This document shows positions 9,427-18,632 of a stretch of 64,000 nucleotides of DNA, one piece after another. Numbering within the stretch: position 1 is the first letter of the stretch; every line of letters begins with the position of its first letter. This DNA comes from an uncultured Acetobacteraceae bacterium. Its GTDB lineage: Bacteria; Pseudomonadota; Alphaproteobacteria; Acetobacterales; Acetobacteraceae. The stretch is from contig CAMKWS010000002.1 of assembly GCA_946476985.1 (NCBI GenBank), positions 1-64,000 of the forward strand, written 5' to 3'. Below the pieces are notes generated by a model. It worked only from the letters and a program-made list of their open reading frames with translations. It searched no databases and had not been told where the DNA came from. The position numbers and the translations under genes are program-made.

Positions 9427-10140
9427 ATGACCCCAATACCCGGGACGAGACCCTTGAAAAATAATAGATCCGACCGCAGCTCCTTTTCCTCCCGCCGCGG
9501 CGGTTATGACCGCGACTTTATGACCCAACCCTCCTATTTCGAAGAGCGTGACAGCTATGGCGCACCTCGCGGTGGGTTTGGCGGCGGTCCACGCCGTGGT
9601 GGCGGTGGCCGTGGTGGCCCACAGGTAACCCCAACAGGCCCTGAAATCATCGGCACCGTTAAATGGTTTAATACCGAACGCGGCTTTGGCTTCGTTGGCC
9701 TGAGCGATGGCAGCGGGGATGTCTTCCTCCATGCTAATACCCTCAGCACACTTGGTCATACAGAACCAGAACCAGGCACAACAGTTGTTGTCCGTGTTGG
9801 CCAGGGCCCTAAAGGCCGCCAGGTGGCAGAAGTTCTTTCTGTTGATGCAAGCACAGCAACACCAGAAGCACCACGTCGTTCTGCTCCAGTGCGACAAGAA
9901 CGTTTTCATCCCGCACCAGATCTCTCCAATGCTGAGGAAATGCGCGGTATTGTAAAATGGTATAACACGACCAAAGGCTTCGGCTTCATCACGCCTGAAA
10001 GCGGCGGGAAAGATGTCTTCGTGCATGCTTCCGCTCTGGAACGCTCCGGCCTAAATGGTCTGGCAGATAACCAAACTGTCGGCATGAAGGTTGTTCAGGG
10101 GCATAAAGGCCCTGAAGCTGTTGAGCTCACAGCTGAGTAA
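9427..10140 (+). CDS. Cold-shock protein with two cold-shock domains and a Gly/Arg-rich N-terminal region
   Basis: 237 aa. Two cold-shock OB folds are visible: CSD1 about 74-139 with RNP1 WFNTERGFGFV and RNP2 DVFLH, and CSD2 about 172-237 with KWYNTTKGFGFI and DVFVH. Both have the aromatic residues that bind single-stranded nucleic acid. The first 70 residues are rich in Arg, Gly and Ser, with RGG-like repeats at 48-64, which suggests extra RNA binding. Two linked CSDs are known in Alphaproteobacteria; the expected role is RNA chaperone or antiterminator. The start is uncertain: ATG at 9427 is preceded by GAGGGG about 22 bases away, and ATG at 9520 or TTG at 9454 are alternatives. A strong terminator follows. 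Confidence 0.9.
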   Translation: MTPIPGTRPLKNNRSDRSSFSSRRGGYDRDFMTQPSYFEERDSYGAPRGGFGGGPRRGGGGRGGPQVTPTGPEIIGTVKWFNTERGFGFVGLSDGSGDVFLHANTLSTLGHTEPEPGTTVVVRVGQGPKGRQVAEVLSVDASTATPEAPRRSAPVRQERFHPAPDLSNAEEMRGIVKWYNTTKGFGFITPESGGKDVFVHASALERSGLNGLADNQTVGMKVVQGHKGPEAVELTAE

Positions 10141-10170
10141 GCTTCCCTGAGCATCACAGCTTAGAAGTAT

Positions 10171-10207
10171 AAAAGCCCCGCCTGTCATACAGACAGCGGG
10201 GCTTTTT
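10171..10207. terminator. Bidirectional intrinsic terminator between the cold-shock gene and smpB
   Basis: AAAAGCCCCGC-CTGTC pairs with GACAG-CGGGGCTTTT, with one bulged base and a short loop. It is flanked by A and T runs, so it can stop transcription from both convergent genes. Confidence 0.9.
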
Positions 10208-10241
10208 CTATGTGGAAGCGCCTAAAATAAAAATAGGGAGC

Positions 10242-10745
10242 TTAGTAATCCCCTCGCCCCTTATTCCGAAGCAAACGCGCCTTATCACGCTGCCAGTCAC
10301 GGTCTGCGATAGCGTGGCGTTTATCCTCTTTCTTACGCCCTTTACCAAGCCCTAGGGTAACTTTGGCAACACCACGATCATTAAAATGGATATCCAACGG
10401 CACGAGAGACGCCCCCGCCCGTGTTACCTCACCAATGTAACGTGCCAACTGCTTCCGATGGAGCAAAAGCTTACGCGGGGCACGCGTATCAAACCGTGAC
10501 AACACACCACCCTGATATTCAGGGATATACGAATTGATCAGCCACAGCTCACCATTACGTTCTACTGCATAAGCTTCAGTTAAAGTCGCTCGCCCCATCC
10601 GCAAGCTTTTAACCTCAGGCCCTTTGAGCACAAGCCCAGCCTCAACCGTTTCCAGAATCGTATAATTAAAACGACCCTTCCGGTTTTGGGCAGCAATACC
10701 GTGGGAGATCAGCCCACTTTTTGTTTTTTTCTTACTGGCAGCCAT
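10242..10745 (-). CDS. smpB: SsrA-binding protein SmpB
   Basis: 167 aa, standard length. It binds tmRNA and delivers it to stalled ribosomes in trans-translation. Visible family features are NRKGRFNYTILETVEAGLVLKG at the start of the beta-barrel (residues about 21-42), LINSYIPEY, RKLLLHRKQ, and a basic C-terminal tail (KGRKKEDKRHAIADRDWQRD) that enters the mRNA channel. It follows dapA by nine bases, so the two are probably cotranscribed. The tmRNA gene itself is not in the window. Confidence 0.97.
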   Translation of the reverse strand: MAASKKKTKSGLISHGIAAQNRKGRFNYTILETVEAGLVLKGPEVKSLRMGRATLTEAYAVERNGELWLINSYIPEYQGGVLSRFDTRAPRKLLLHRKQLARYIGEVTRAGASLVPLDIHFNDRGVAKVTLGLGKGRKKEDKRHAIADRDWQRDKARLLRNKGRGDY

Positions 10746-10754
10746 GTCCTAGCC

Positions 10755-11654
10755 TTAATCCAGCACACCTAAGCCGCGTAGCGCATCATCCACACGCTTC
10801 TTAGTTGCTTCACCGGGTTCAACCAGTGGTAAGCGCAATGTCGCCTCACACAAACCAAGACGAGACAGAGCATATTTCGCAGGGCCTGGGCTTGTCTCTG
10901 AGAAGAGCGCATCATGCAACGGTGTAAGGCGATCTTGTAAAGCAATTGCTTCTGCGACTTTACCTTCCTGCCACAGATTATGCATTTGAGAACAAAGATC
11001 AGGCACGATGTTAGATGTCACGCTGATACAACCATGCCCCCCAGCGGCAAGGAAAGATAGAATCGACCCATCTTCACCAGAAAGCTGGTTAAACTCAGCC
11101 CCTGCTGCACGGCGTACAGCAATTGGACGAGTTAAATTCGCTGTCGCATCTTTTGTGCCAACAATATTTGGATGCTGAGCCAAACGACCTACAGTCTCTG
11201 GTGTTAGATCCACAACAGAGCGCCCCGGAATGCAGTACAGCCACAATGGGAGAGGTGTCGCATCGGCAATCGTCATAAAGTGGCGATATAGTCCTTCCTG
11301 CGTTGGCTTATTGTAATAAGGCACTACAACCAAAAGCCCATCAGCCCCCACCTCGTGAGCATGCCGGGCCATGCCAACAGCCTCACTTGTGCAATTAGAA
11401 CCAGCCCCGGCCATTACAAAGGCCCGCCCGGCAGCGGCCTTTACGCACAACTCAACAACACGCCCATGCTCTAGATGCGTTAATGTTGGGCTTTCACCTG
11501 TCGTCCCTGCGGGAATCAGCCCAGTTGTGCCACCTTGAATCTGCCGTTCAATCAAGCGGATGGCAGCTTGCTCATCCAATGAGCCATCTTTCGCCATAGG
11601 AGTGACAAGCGCAGTCAGTGAGCCGCGATATTGTTCATTGATAGTCTGCGCCAT
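10755..11654 (-). CDS. dapA: 4-hydroxy-tetrahydrodipicolinate synthase DapA
   Basis: 299 aa from the chosen start. It condenses pyruvate with aspartate semialdehyde, the first step specific to lysine and diaminopimelate. The TIM-barrel motifs are present: AGTTGES (49-55), Y140 in YCIPGRS, and the Schiff-base lysine K168 in GTKDAT. The family more often has YNxPGR at the Tyr motif, so C141 is a minor difference. The reading frame is open 15 codons further upstream, but GGAGA lies just before ATG at 11654 and the protein then begins in line with homologues. It follows pheA by 100 bases and precedes smpB by nine. lysA, at the other end of the pathway, is at 40485. Confidence 0.96.
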   Translation of the reverse strand: MAQTINEQYRGSLTALVTPMAKDGSLDEQAAIRLIERQIQGGTTGLIPAGTTGESPTLTHLEHGRVVELCVKAAAGRAFVMAGAGSNCTSEAVGMARHAHEVGADGLLVVVPYYNKPTQEGLYRHFMTIADATPLPLWLYCIPGRSVVDLTPETVGRLAQHPNIVGTKDATANLTRPIAVRRAAGAEFNQLSGEDGSILSFLAAGGHGCISVTSNIVPDLCSQMHNLWQEGKVAEAIALQDRLTPLHDALFSETSPGPAKYALSRLGLCEATLRLPLVEPGEATKKRVDDALRGLGVLD

Positions 11655-11754
11655 CTTTCTCTCCAGCCGTTTACCTAGCAACTTATAAGACCCTACCATA
11701 TTTTTTTGATATGGGTCATCTCATCCATAGTAATACCTCCCCTTGGGAGGCAAA

Positions 11755-12594
11755 TCACATAACGTCTCTAAAAGGGCTCCGCGCATAAGAACCTAGCAGA
11801 CGCCATGACTGGCAAACATCTGCAAGATCTCCCAACGCATTACTCACTTTTTCGTCCTCTGGTGCGCCTTCAACATCCATCAAAAAATGCGATGCCTCAA
11901 ACGAGCCACCTAGCATATAGCTTTCAATACGCGTCATGTTTACCCCATATCGCGCAAAACTCGTTAAAACATCGCATAAAGCCCCTGGCACATGCCTTAC
12001 ACAAACGATCAAACTCGTCATCATAGCTGTACCAGCATCAAGCTCTGGCTTCACATGAGGCAAAGCAACTCGATAAAACCGTGTGGTATTATGCTGCGCA
12101 TCTTCAACATTACGACAAATAATCTCTAGGCCATTCAACTCCCCTGCGAGAGATGAGGCTACTGCAGCATCTTCCTTGCGTCCCCACTCTGCCACTAACT
12201 CCGCAGCGCCAGCGGTATCAAACTCTGTGACGCCTTCAAAGCCATTATCTCGTAACAAATTCCGTACCTGCGCCATAGCAACAGGGTGTGTGTGAATACG
12301 TCGGATATCTTTTATCTTGGTCCCAGGAACGCCTAGCAAGCAGTGCTCAACACGCTCAAAATGCTCACCGACAATTTTCAAACCTGCCTCAGGCAATAAG
12401 GCATGTATCTCTGCTACACGCCCAGCGAGAGAATTTTCACATGGCAATAAAGCTTCATCAGCCACACCGTCACGCACCGCCTCAATCGCTTCGGCAAAAC
12501 TGCGGCAGGGAAAAGTCGTCCATCCCGGACGCGCCGCACGGCACGCTAGGTCAGAATACGCTCCTGGCCGCCCCTGAAACGCAATTACTGGCAT
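11755..12594 (-). CDS. pheA: Prephenate dehydratase PheA
   Basis: 279 aa, monofunctional. It converts prephenate to phenylpyruvate for phenylalanine synthesis. The catalytic PDT domain starts with FQGRPGAYSD (6-15) and contains the TRF motif at 171-173. A regulatory ACT domain follows, with GALCDVL (204-210) and ESYML (224-228), which matches the GALV and ESRP motifs that bind phenylalanine, so feedback inhibition is likely. There is no chorismate mutase domain. The gene overlaps kdsB by ten bases, indicating cotranscription. The partner enzyme for tyrosine is at 34121. Confidence 0.96.
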   Translation of the reverse strand: MPVIAFQGRPGAYSDLACRAARPGWTTFPCRSFAEAIEAVRDGVADEALLPCENSLAGRVAEIHALLPEAGLKIVGEHFERVEHCLLGVPGTKIKDIRRIHTHPVAMAQVRNLLRDNGFEGVTEFDTAGAAELVAEWGRKEDAAVASSLAGELNGLEIICRNVEDAQHNTTRFYRVALPHVKPELDAGTAMMTSLIVCVRHVPGALCDVLTSFARYGVNMTRIESYMLGGSFEASHFLMDVEGAPEDEKVSNALGDLADVCQSWRLLGSYARSPFRDVM

Positions 12595-13322
12595 GCTATT
12601 TTTTCCCTAACTTTAATGAGGTCATCATATGTATCAACCCCAAGAGGGGCCTCGCAAATTTTTGCACACCCAATAGTCATACCAGCCTCCAGAGCACGCA
12701 ATTGTTCTAAACTTTCACGTTGCTCCAACATAGATGTCGGCAAAGATACAAACCGTTCCAAAGCTGAGCGCCGCCATGCATACACACCTATATGGTGCCA
12801 CAATGCCCCCTCACCCCACGGAATACTTGAACGAGAAAAATACAACGCCCGCGCGACACCCTCCGCACCAAAAGCGCATGCAACCTTTACCACAGACGGT
12901 CTTTGTGCCTCTTCTTCTGTTTTCACAGGAGCCACCAGCGTCCCAATATCAAAGCTCGGATTATGCTTTAGAGGCCGCAACGCATGATGCAAACTTTGCG
13001 GCTCTATTAATGGCAAATCACCTTGCAGATTTAAAATACAATCATACTGCCCTTCTGGGTCATAAAGCTGCACAGCGGCCTGAACTCTATCCGACCCACT
13101 CGGTAGGGCCGGATCTGTCAAAACCGTTTGTACTCCAGCTATTCCCTCAAGAACAGGAAGAATTTCTTTATCCCCCGCGGCCACAATCACTGGGCCTAAA
13201 TCTGCCTTTACGGCTCTCTTCGCCACATGGGCGATCACCGGAAGCCCATTAATCTCAGCAAGAGCTTTACGCGGGAGCCTTGTCGAAGCAAGTCTGGAAG
13301 GAATAACAATAAGAGGTCGCAT
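12585..13322 (-). CDS. kdsB: 3-deoxy-manno-octulosonate cytidylyltransferase KdsB
   Basis: 245 aa. It activates Kdo as CMP-Kdo for the LPS inner core. The nucleotidyltransferase signature IPSRLASTRLPRKAL is at residues 7-21, followed by LNLQGDLPLIEP with metal-binding acidic residues and the HIGVYAWRRSALERF segment typical of KdsB. It overlaps pheA by ten bases at its 3' end and is divergent from hisN across about 70 bases. This LPS gene shares an operon with aromatic amino-acid synthesis. Confidence 0.96.
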   Translation of the reverse strand: MRPLIVIPSRLASTRLPRKALAEINGLPVIAHVAKRAVKADLGPVIVAAGDKEILPVLEGIAGVQTVLTDPALPSGSDRVQAAVQLYDPEGQYDCILNLQGDLPLIEPQSLHHALRPLKHNPSFDIGTLVAPVKTEEEAQRPSVVKVACAFGAEGVARALYFSRSSIPWGEGALWHHIGVYAWRRSALERFVSLPTSMLEQRESLEQLRALEAGMTIGCAKICEAPLGVDTYDDLIKVREKIACQ

Positions 13323-13390
13323 AATTACCTGATGCCGCTCTACTATAGCGCCGTCAATTAGCTAGAGACGAAAAAGACAGAACAAACTTT

Positions 13391-14185
13391 ATGACCCAGC
13401 CCCCGCTCCACAGCTACCTTACCCTCGCCCAACACTGCGCCGATGCTGCACGGCAGGTGATCCTTCCCCATTTTCGGCGAAACTTGCCTATTACCTCTAA
13501 AGATGACGATAGCCCCGTCACTAAAGCAGATAAAGACGCCGAGAAAGCAATGCGGGCCGTTTTGGGCGCACATGTCCCCCAACATGCTATTTTGGGAGAG
13601 GAAGAAGGCACCACAGGAGCTTTGGAGAATGAATGGCTATGGGTCCTCGACCCCATTGACGGCACACGCTCATTTGTAACTGGCCGCCCAAGCTTTACAA
13701 CACTCATCGCCCTTTTGCACAACGGAACACCGGTCCTCAGTCTGATCGACCAACCTATTACCAATGAACGCTGGCTAGGCCTAAAGGGTGAGACAACCCA
13801 GTATATCTCCGCTCATTTACCCGGTAACATTGGCACGCGTTCCCACTGCCAACTCGAAGAAGCTGAGCTATCCTGCACGGCACCTGAAATTTTTCGTCCT
13901 GAAAATTTTAAAAAATTTCAAAAACTTCAACAAACTGTCCGTCGTACCACGTGGGGCGGTGACGCTTATGGCTACGGCCTTCTTAGCCTTGGACAAGTCG
14001 ATATAATTGCAGAGGATACCCTAAAACCGTGGGATTGGGCGGCCCTTGTCCCCGTTATTGAAGGTGCTGGTGGCTGCATTACAGACTGGAGCGGCGCCCC
14101 ACTCACATTGCAGAGTGAAGGTGATATTCTTGCCTGCGCTAACCAATCATTATTAACAGATGCTGTGAAGGCCCTTTCCAGCTAG
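13391..14185 (+). CDS. hisN: Histidinol-phosphatase of the inositol-monophosphatase family
   Basis: 264 aa. The metal-binding motifs of the IMPase fold are present: GEEEG (69-73), DPIDGTRSFVTG (87-98) and KPWDWAAL near 214. In the HisN subgroup the enzyme removes phosphate from histidinol phosphate in histidine synthesis. The subgroup features SPVTKADKDAE (41-51) and WGGDAYGYGLLSLGQVDIIAE are visible. Other IMPase-family activities such as inositol or 3'-phosphoadenosine phosphatase are less likely but not excluded. It lies 80 bases upstream of serA on the same strand. Confidence 0.85.
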   Translation: MTQPPLHSYLTLAQHCADAARQVILPHFRRNLPITSKDDDSPVTKADKDAEKAMRAVLGAHVPQHAILGEEEGTTGALENEWLWVLDPIDGTRSFVTGRPSFTTLIALLHNGTPVLSLIDQPITNERWLGLKGETTQYISAHLPGNIGTRSHCQLEEAELSCTAPEIFRPENFKKFQKLQQTVRRTTWGGDAYGYGLLSLGQVDIIAEDTLKPWDWAALVPVIEGAGGCITDWSGAPLTLQSEGDILACANQSLLTDAVKALSS

Positions 14186-14265
14186 CGCTTACTCCGTTAC
14201 AGATAAATAACGATTTGTGTAAGGCCACTCTTTCGGCCCGCCTTTCATGACGAGGTTTCCCGACC

Positions 14266-15540
14266 ATGACCCTCTCCGCACCGCTCTCTCTTTCCAAAAA
14301 CAAAATCCAGATTCTCCTTCTGGAAGGCATCCACGATAGTGCTGTCGACTATATGGAACGCCAAGGCTATGCCTCAGTCACGCGCCTCAAAGGTGCTCTA
14401 GAAGGCGACGCTTTAAAAGAAGCTCTTCAAGGGGTTCATATCGTTGGCATTCGCAGCCGTACACAGCTTACGGCTGATGTCATTAACTCCGCGAACCGCC
14501 TGATGGCGATCGGCTGCTTCTGCATTGGAACAAACCAAGTTGACCTAGATGCGGCACGTATGGCGGGTATACCTGTCTTTAATGCCCCCTTCAGCAACAC
14601 CCGCTCCGTTGCTGAGCTTGTTATGGGGGAAATTGTGATGCTACTGCGCCGCATTCCTTCCCGTTCTGAGGCTTGCCACAAAGGTGGGTGGGAAAAGTCC
14701 GCCGCAAATGCATGGGAAGTTCGTGGTAAAACAGTGGGGATCGTTGGCTACGGCTCCATCGGCTCGCAGCTTTCTGTTCTCGCAGAATCCTTTGGTCTAC
14801 GTGTTCTCTATTACGATATTGCGCCACGTCTCCCTCACGGGAATGCCGTTTCTGTCGATTCGTTAGAAACACTCCTTAGCCAGTCTGATATTGTCACACT
14901 CCATGTGCCGGAAACACCAGAGACACAGAACCTCATCGGCGAAGCCGAAATCCGTGCAATGAAGCCAAACTCTATCCTGCTAAATAACGCACGTGGTACA
15001 GTTGTGGACCTTGAGGCCCTCGCCGCTGCGCTAAAAGATGGTCACCTAATGGGCGCAGCAATTGATGTCTTCCCCGTAGAACCAAAAAGCAGCCAAGAAC
15101 GCTTCTCCTCTCCTCTACAAGGGCTTGAGAATGTTCTACTCACTCCACATATCGGCGGCTCCACAATGGAAGCTCAAGAGCGCATCGGTGTAGAAGTTGC
15201 TCAAAAACTTGTGGAATATTCTGATGTTGGCTCAACTGTTGGTGCTGTTAACTTCCCACAAGTACAACTTGGCGAACGCCCCGGTGGGATGCGCTTTATG
15301 CATGTCCATGTGAACCAACCTGGTATCCTCGGCCAGATTAACGATATCTTCGCCAAAGCTGCCTGCAACCTCACGGCACAGTTTCTCCAGACCGATGGTG
15401 AGATTGGCTATGTAGTGATTGAGGCAGAAGCAGAGACAGACAATGTGGCTGCTTTAGAAAAAGGGCTTCTCGAACAACTTCGGGCTCTAAAGGGCACCCT
15501 AAAAGCACGCTCTATCCGCCCTATCCACTCGGCCGACTGA
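14266..15540 (+). CDS. serA: D-3-phosphoglycerate dehydrogenase SerA
   Basis: 424 aa, the short ACT-containing type close in length to the E. coli enzyme. It oxidises 3-phosphoglycerate to start serine synthesis. The NAD-binding loop is VGYGSIGSQL near residue 160. Catalytic Arg is in NARGTVVD, and the His is in LTPHIGGSTMEAQ. The C-terminal ACT domain (HVNQPGILGQINDIF) normally mediates serine feedback inhibition. ATG is preceded by GAGG ten bases away. A stem-loop follows the gene. Confidence 0.96.
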   Translation: MTLSAPLSLSKNKIQILLLEGIHDSAVDYMERQGYASVTRLKGALEGDALKEALQGVHIVGIRSRTQLTADVINSANRLMAIGCFCIGTNQVDLDAARMAGIPVFNAPFSNTRSVAELVMGEIVMLLRRIPSRSEACHKGGWEKSAANAWEVRGKTVGIVGYGSIGSQLSVLAESFGLRVLYYDIAPRLPHGNAVSVDSLETLLSQSDIVTLHVPETPETQNLIGEAEIRAMKPNSILLNNARGTVVDLEALAAALKDGHLMGAAIDVFPVEPKSSQERFSSPLQGLENVLLTPHIGGSTMEAQERIGVEVAQKLVEYSDVGSTVGAVNFPQVQLGERPGGMRFMHVHVNQPGILGQINDIFAKAACNLTAQFLQTDGEIGYVVIEAEAETDNVAALEKGLLEQLRALKGTLKARSIRPIHSAD

Positions 15541-15592
15541 GCCTTTCAAGGCGCTCGTCTCGCAGGGCTTGTTTATAAAACCCGGCCCTATT

Positions 15593-15626
15593 GGCTCGCC
15601 CAAGTGCCATTGCACTTGGGCGAACC
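15593..15626 (+). terminator. Stem-loop terminator after serA
   Basis: CGCCCAAGTGC (15597-15607) pairs perfectly with GCACTTGGGCG, with a four-base loop and extra outer pairs. The T run after it is weak and interrupted, so efficiency is uncertain. Confidence 0.55.
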
Positions 15627-15657
15627 TTTATATTATCCATAAAATCCGCACTTCATT

Positions 15658-17151
15658 ATGACATCCACGGCCCCATCTCTCGCCCGTATAAAAAGCTTTA
15701 CCTTTTCCGGCATAGAAGCCACTCCTGTAACCGTAGAAGTGCAGATTTCTACCGGACTGCCCTCATTTATTATTGTCGGTATGGCCACACGTGCCATAGC
15801 AGAATCTCGCGAACGTGTTAGGGCTGCACTTTCAGCTATGGGGCTGGCACTCCCGCCCAAACGTATTCTTGTAAATCTTACCCCGGCAGATCTTCCTAAA
15901 GATGGCGCCCATTTTGATCTTCCCATTGCCATTGGGCTCTTAGTAGCTATGGGCATCATCCCTAGCGAAACCATCAGCTCTTTTGCTGCTCTAGGGGAAA
16001 TCACGCTCGATGGGAGCATCAATCCAGTTCGTGGCATCCTTTGTGCCGCATTAGCCTCTGCTACTCATAATCTAGGGCTTATCTGCCCAGCATCGCAAAG
16101 CCAAGAGGCTCGTTGGGGGCATCCTGATCTTCCCATTATCGCTGCTCCTTCTTTGCGGGTTTTAAGTGCGCACCTTCGTAACGAGCAACTCTTACCTGCC
16201 ATTCCAGCACCTCTTCCTCAGCCGCCTCATTACGGGCCTGACTTCAAAGATATAAAAGGAATGCAACAAGCCCGCCGCGTCATGGAGATTGCGGCAGCAG
16301 GACGACATTCTCTACTGATGTCTGGCCCACCAGGTTCTGGGAAATCCATGCTAGCGAGCCGTTTGCCTAGCATATTGCCTGACCTCACAGCAGAAGAAAT
16401 CCTCCAGAGCAGTCAAATACATAGCATCAGTGGCCTCTTACCACCCGGCCAGCTTATTAATCGCCCGCCTTACCGTGCCCCCCATCATAATACAACACTC
16501 CCTGCCCTCGTTGGTGGGGGGCCCAAAGCACAACCAGGAGAAGTCAGCCTCGCCCATAATGGGGTTCTCTTTTTAGATGAGTTTCCCGAATTCCCACGCT
16601 CCTGTATCGAAGGGCTACGCCAACCTGTAGAAGCAGGAGAAGTCACTATTTCACGCGCCGCACACCATACCCATTACCCCGCTCGCTTTCAGCTTATCGC
16701 AGCGATGAATCCATGCCGTTGTGGGTACGTTCATGATGTCGAACGTTCATGCAATAAAGCACCTCGCTGCTCTCAAGATTATGCTGCACGTATTTCTGGA
16801 CCAATGATGGATAGAATGGACCTATGCGTACACATCCACTCTCTCTCACCTCTAGCAATTAGCCGCGCCCCAGAAGGAGAGAGCAGTGCGGAGATACGCC
16901 CTCGTGTCCAAAAAGCCTATGACAAACAAATACAACGTCAAGGTATCTGTAATTCTCAAATGACACCTGAGAACTTCTTCTTTGAGCAAGACGCCCTCAC
17001 CCTTGCCGAGCAAGCAGCCCTGCGGCTCAAACTCTCACATCGCGGGATTACACGCATGTTTCGTGTTGCTCGCACCATTGCCGACCTCGAAGGATCAGAA
17101 ACTGTGCACAAACAACATGCAGCAGAAGCACTTTCCTACCGCATGTTGTAA
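15658..17151 (+). CDS. comM: YifB/ComM-family AAA+ helicase-like ATPase
   Basis: 497 aa, normal for the family. In competent bacteria ComM is a hexameric branch-migration helicase that aids integration of taken-up DNA; elsewhere the role is less clear. An N-terminal Lon-like domain (SFTFSGIEATPVTVEVQIS onward) is followed by the Mg-chelatase-like AAA domain with SGPPGSGKSML near 221, Walker B GVLFLDEFPEF, and the C-terminal LSHRGITRMFRVARTIADLEG domain. A CxCG and cysteine cluster (NPCRCGY, CSQDY) near 360-380 is usual. The ATG has no strong Shine-Dalgarno sequence. The 3' end is 12 bases from convergent metC. Confidence 0.93.
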   Translation: MTSTAPSLARIKSFTFSGIEATPVTVEVQISTGLPSFIIVGMATRAIAESRERVRAALSAMGLALPPKRILVNLTPADLPKDGAHFDLPIAIGLLVAMGIIPSETISSFAALGEITLDGSINPVRGILCAALASATHNLGLICPASQSQEARWGHPDLPIIAAPSLRVLSAHLRNEQLLPAIPAPLPQPPHYGPDFKDIKGMQQARRVMEIAAAGRHSLLMSGPPGSGKSMLASRLPSILPDLTAEEILQSSQIHSISGLLPPGQLINRPPYRAPHHNTTLPALVGGGPKAQPGEVSLAHNGVLFLDEFPEFPRSCIEGLRQPVEAGEVTISRAAHHTHYPARFQLIAAMNPCRCGYVHDVERSCNKAPRCSQDYAARISGPMMDRMDLCVHIHSLSPLAISRAPEGESSAEIRPRVQKAYDKQIQRQGICNSQMTPENFFFEQDALTLAEQAALRLKLSHRGITRMFRVARTIADLEGSETVHKQHAAEALSYRML

Positions 17152-17163
17152 TCTCAGCCCTGT

Positions 17164-18393
17164 TTATGAGTGGGTAAGCTTAGCAAACCCTCCAGCAAGA
17201 TCTGCCTTTAGATCTTCCACATCCTCTAATCCAACCTGAATTCGGAATGCGCTCCCTTCCGGCTCACCTGGATGATGAGAACGCGTTAATCCACCTGTTG
17301 TAGGGAGAACAAGGCTTTCATACCCTCCCCAGCTTGCACCAATACCAAAGAGTGTCAGACTATCTAGCATCTTACCCATAGCTTCTGGTGTGATGCCTTT
17401 TACCAGCTCTACCCCAAACAAACCGCTTGCATCAGAAAAATCTCTTTTCCACAATTCATGCCCTGGGCAATCTGGCAAAGCTGGGTGACGCACATGAGCA
17501 ACCTCTGGTCGTTCCTTTAACCAGCATGCAAGCTCAAAAGCTGATCGTGCCTGTTGAGCGAGGCGCACAGCCATTGTCTTCAAGCCACGCAATACCAGCC
17601 AGCAATCATCCGGCCCACCAGATGCGCCAAATTCAATCGCCGCACGGCGTAAAAGCCGCCAATCTTCATTTGTCTTAACTGTAATCGCTCCAAGGATGAC
17701 ATCAGCATGTCCTGAAGGATATTTCGTCAAAGCTTGGATGGATACATCAACACCATGCTCAAATGGCTGAAAAGCGCCAATCCCCCATGTATTGTCCACA
17801 AAAAGCCGCGCACCATGCTTATGCGCAAAACGTGCGAGCATAGGGATATCTTGTACCTCGAAGGTATGGCTTCCCGGACTTTCCGCAAAGACCGCACGGG
17901 TTTGTGGCTTTATATAAGACTCTAACTCTGCCTCATTTGCTTGAGGTGGATAAAAGCTCGTATCAACACCAAGCCTTTTCAGAAAATTCACAGCAAACCG
18001 CCGCGTCGGCCCGTAAACCGAATCTGGCAATAAGAGATGCTCTCCTGCTTTTAGGAAAGCTAATAGAGCAAATGTACATGCAGCGAGACCAGAATTCACA
18101 ATCTGGGTATGCTGCCCCCCCTCTAACTGAGCGAGTACTTTCTCCAACTCATGCTGAACAGGATTCCCCATAGCTCCATATACGAGCTGATGATCATAGG
18201 CTTGCGCCCCTTGTGCCTCCATATCCGCAATAGTCGGGAAAACGACGGTTGACCCACGTGAAACAGGAAAATTCACAAAACTCCCCGGCCTCTCCGGCAC
18301 TTGCCGCCCTGAATGCGCTAAGAATGTTGCGAGTTTCTTCCAGCCTTCACCAATAACTGGCGCTGCCTTCTCTTTATGTTCTGCGGGCATCAC
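17164..18393 (-). CDS. metC: Cystathionine beta-lyase (PLP-dependent)
   Basis: 409 aa. A Cys/Met-metabolism PLP enzyme that splits cystathionine to homocysteine in methionine synthesis. The PLP lysine is in QALTKYPSGHADVI near residue 222, with DNTWGIG and SGLAA cofactor motifs before it. The alphaproteobacterial MetC pattern (GSTVVFPT near 49, the GGYESLV motif near 355) favours MetC over cystathionine gamma-synthase or O-succinylhomoserine sulfhydrylase. ATG has GAGGATGTG directly upstream. The 240-base leader contains a perfect nine-base inverted repeat described separately. Confidence 0.9.
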   Translation of the reverse strand: MMPAEHKEKAAPVIGEGWKKLATFLAHSGRQVPERPGSFVNFPVSRGSTVVFPTIADMEAQGAQAYDHQLVYGAMGNPVQHELEKVLAQLEGGQHTQIVNSGLAACTFALLAFLKAGEHLLLPDSVYGPTRRFAVNFLKRLGVDTSFYPPQANEAELESYIKPQTRAVFAESPGSHTFEVQDIPMLARFAHKHGARLFVDNTWGIGAFQPFEHGVDVSIQALTKYPSGHADVILGAITVKTNEDWRLLRRAAIEFGASGGPDDCWLVLRGLKTMAVRLAQQARSAFELACWLKERPEVAHVRHPALPDCPGHELWKRDFSDASGLFGVELVKGITPEAMGKMLDSLTLFGIGASWGGYESLVLPTTGGLTRSHHPGEPEGSAFRIQVGLEDVEDLKADLAGGFAKLTHS

Positions 18394-18481
18394 ATCCTCT
18401 TTTCCAGCGCCTTAAAAGGCTGACCTTCGTGTTTTGTTTAACTTTTGCTTCATTCTCGCCTTCTAATACCCTCAAAGGCAA

Positions 18482-18521
18482 GCCCTACTCTGATATCTTC
18501 AGCTACCTCATGGAGTAGGGC
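18482..18521. repeat. Perfect inverted repeat in the metC upstream region
   Basis: GCCCTACTC (18482-18490) and GAGTAGGGC (18513-18521) are exact complements separated by 22 bases. It sits about 90 bases before the metC start, in the only sizeable gap between metC and the EEP gene. It could be an RNA hairpin in the metC leader or an operator. No known riboswitch consensus is recognised. The remainder of the gap shows nothing I can name. Confidence 0.4.
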
Positions 18522-18632
18522 GTCATCATAATTGTTAATTTTCTATGATTTTTTACCCATTCGATGATACATAATAGCTAGGGCTATCAAGCTTACGATA
18601 CTATTTACCCTTTCAAGACGGCATATACTCTT

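Noticed and set aside
9385-10026. 213-codon frame antisense to the cold-shock gene
   Set aside because: Created by the Gly/Arg- and Ala-rich codons of the real gene; composition is unlike a normal protein.
11655-11699. 15-codon N-terminal extension of DapA
   Set aside because: GGAGA is ideally placed for the downstream ATG and the extension does not resemble the family.
11736-11750. CCTCCC/GGGAGG palindrome between pheA and dapA
   Set aside because: Only six pairs with a three-base loop and no T run; too weak to call a terminator.
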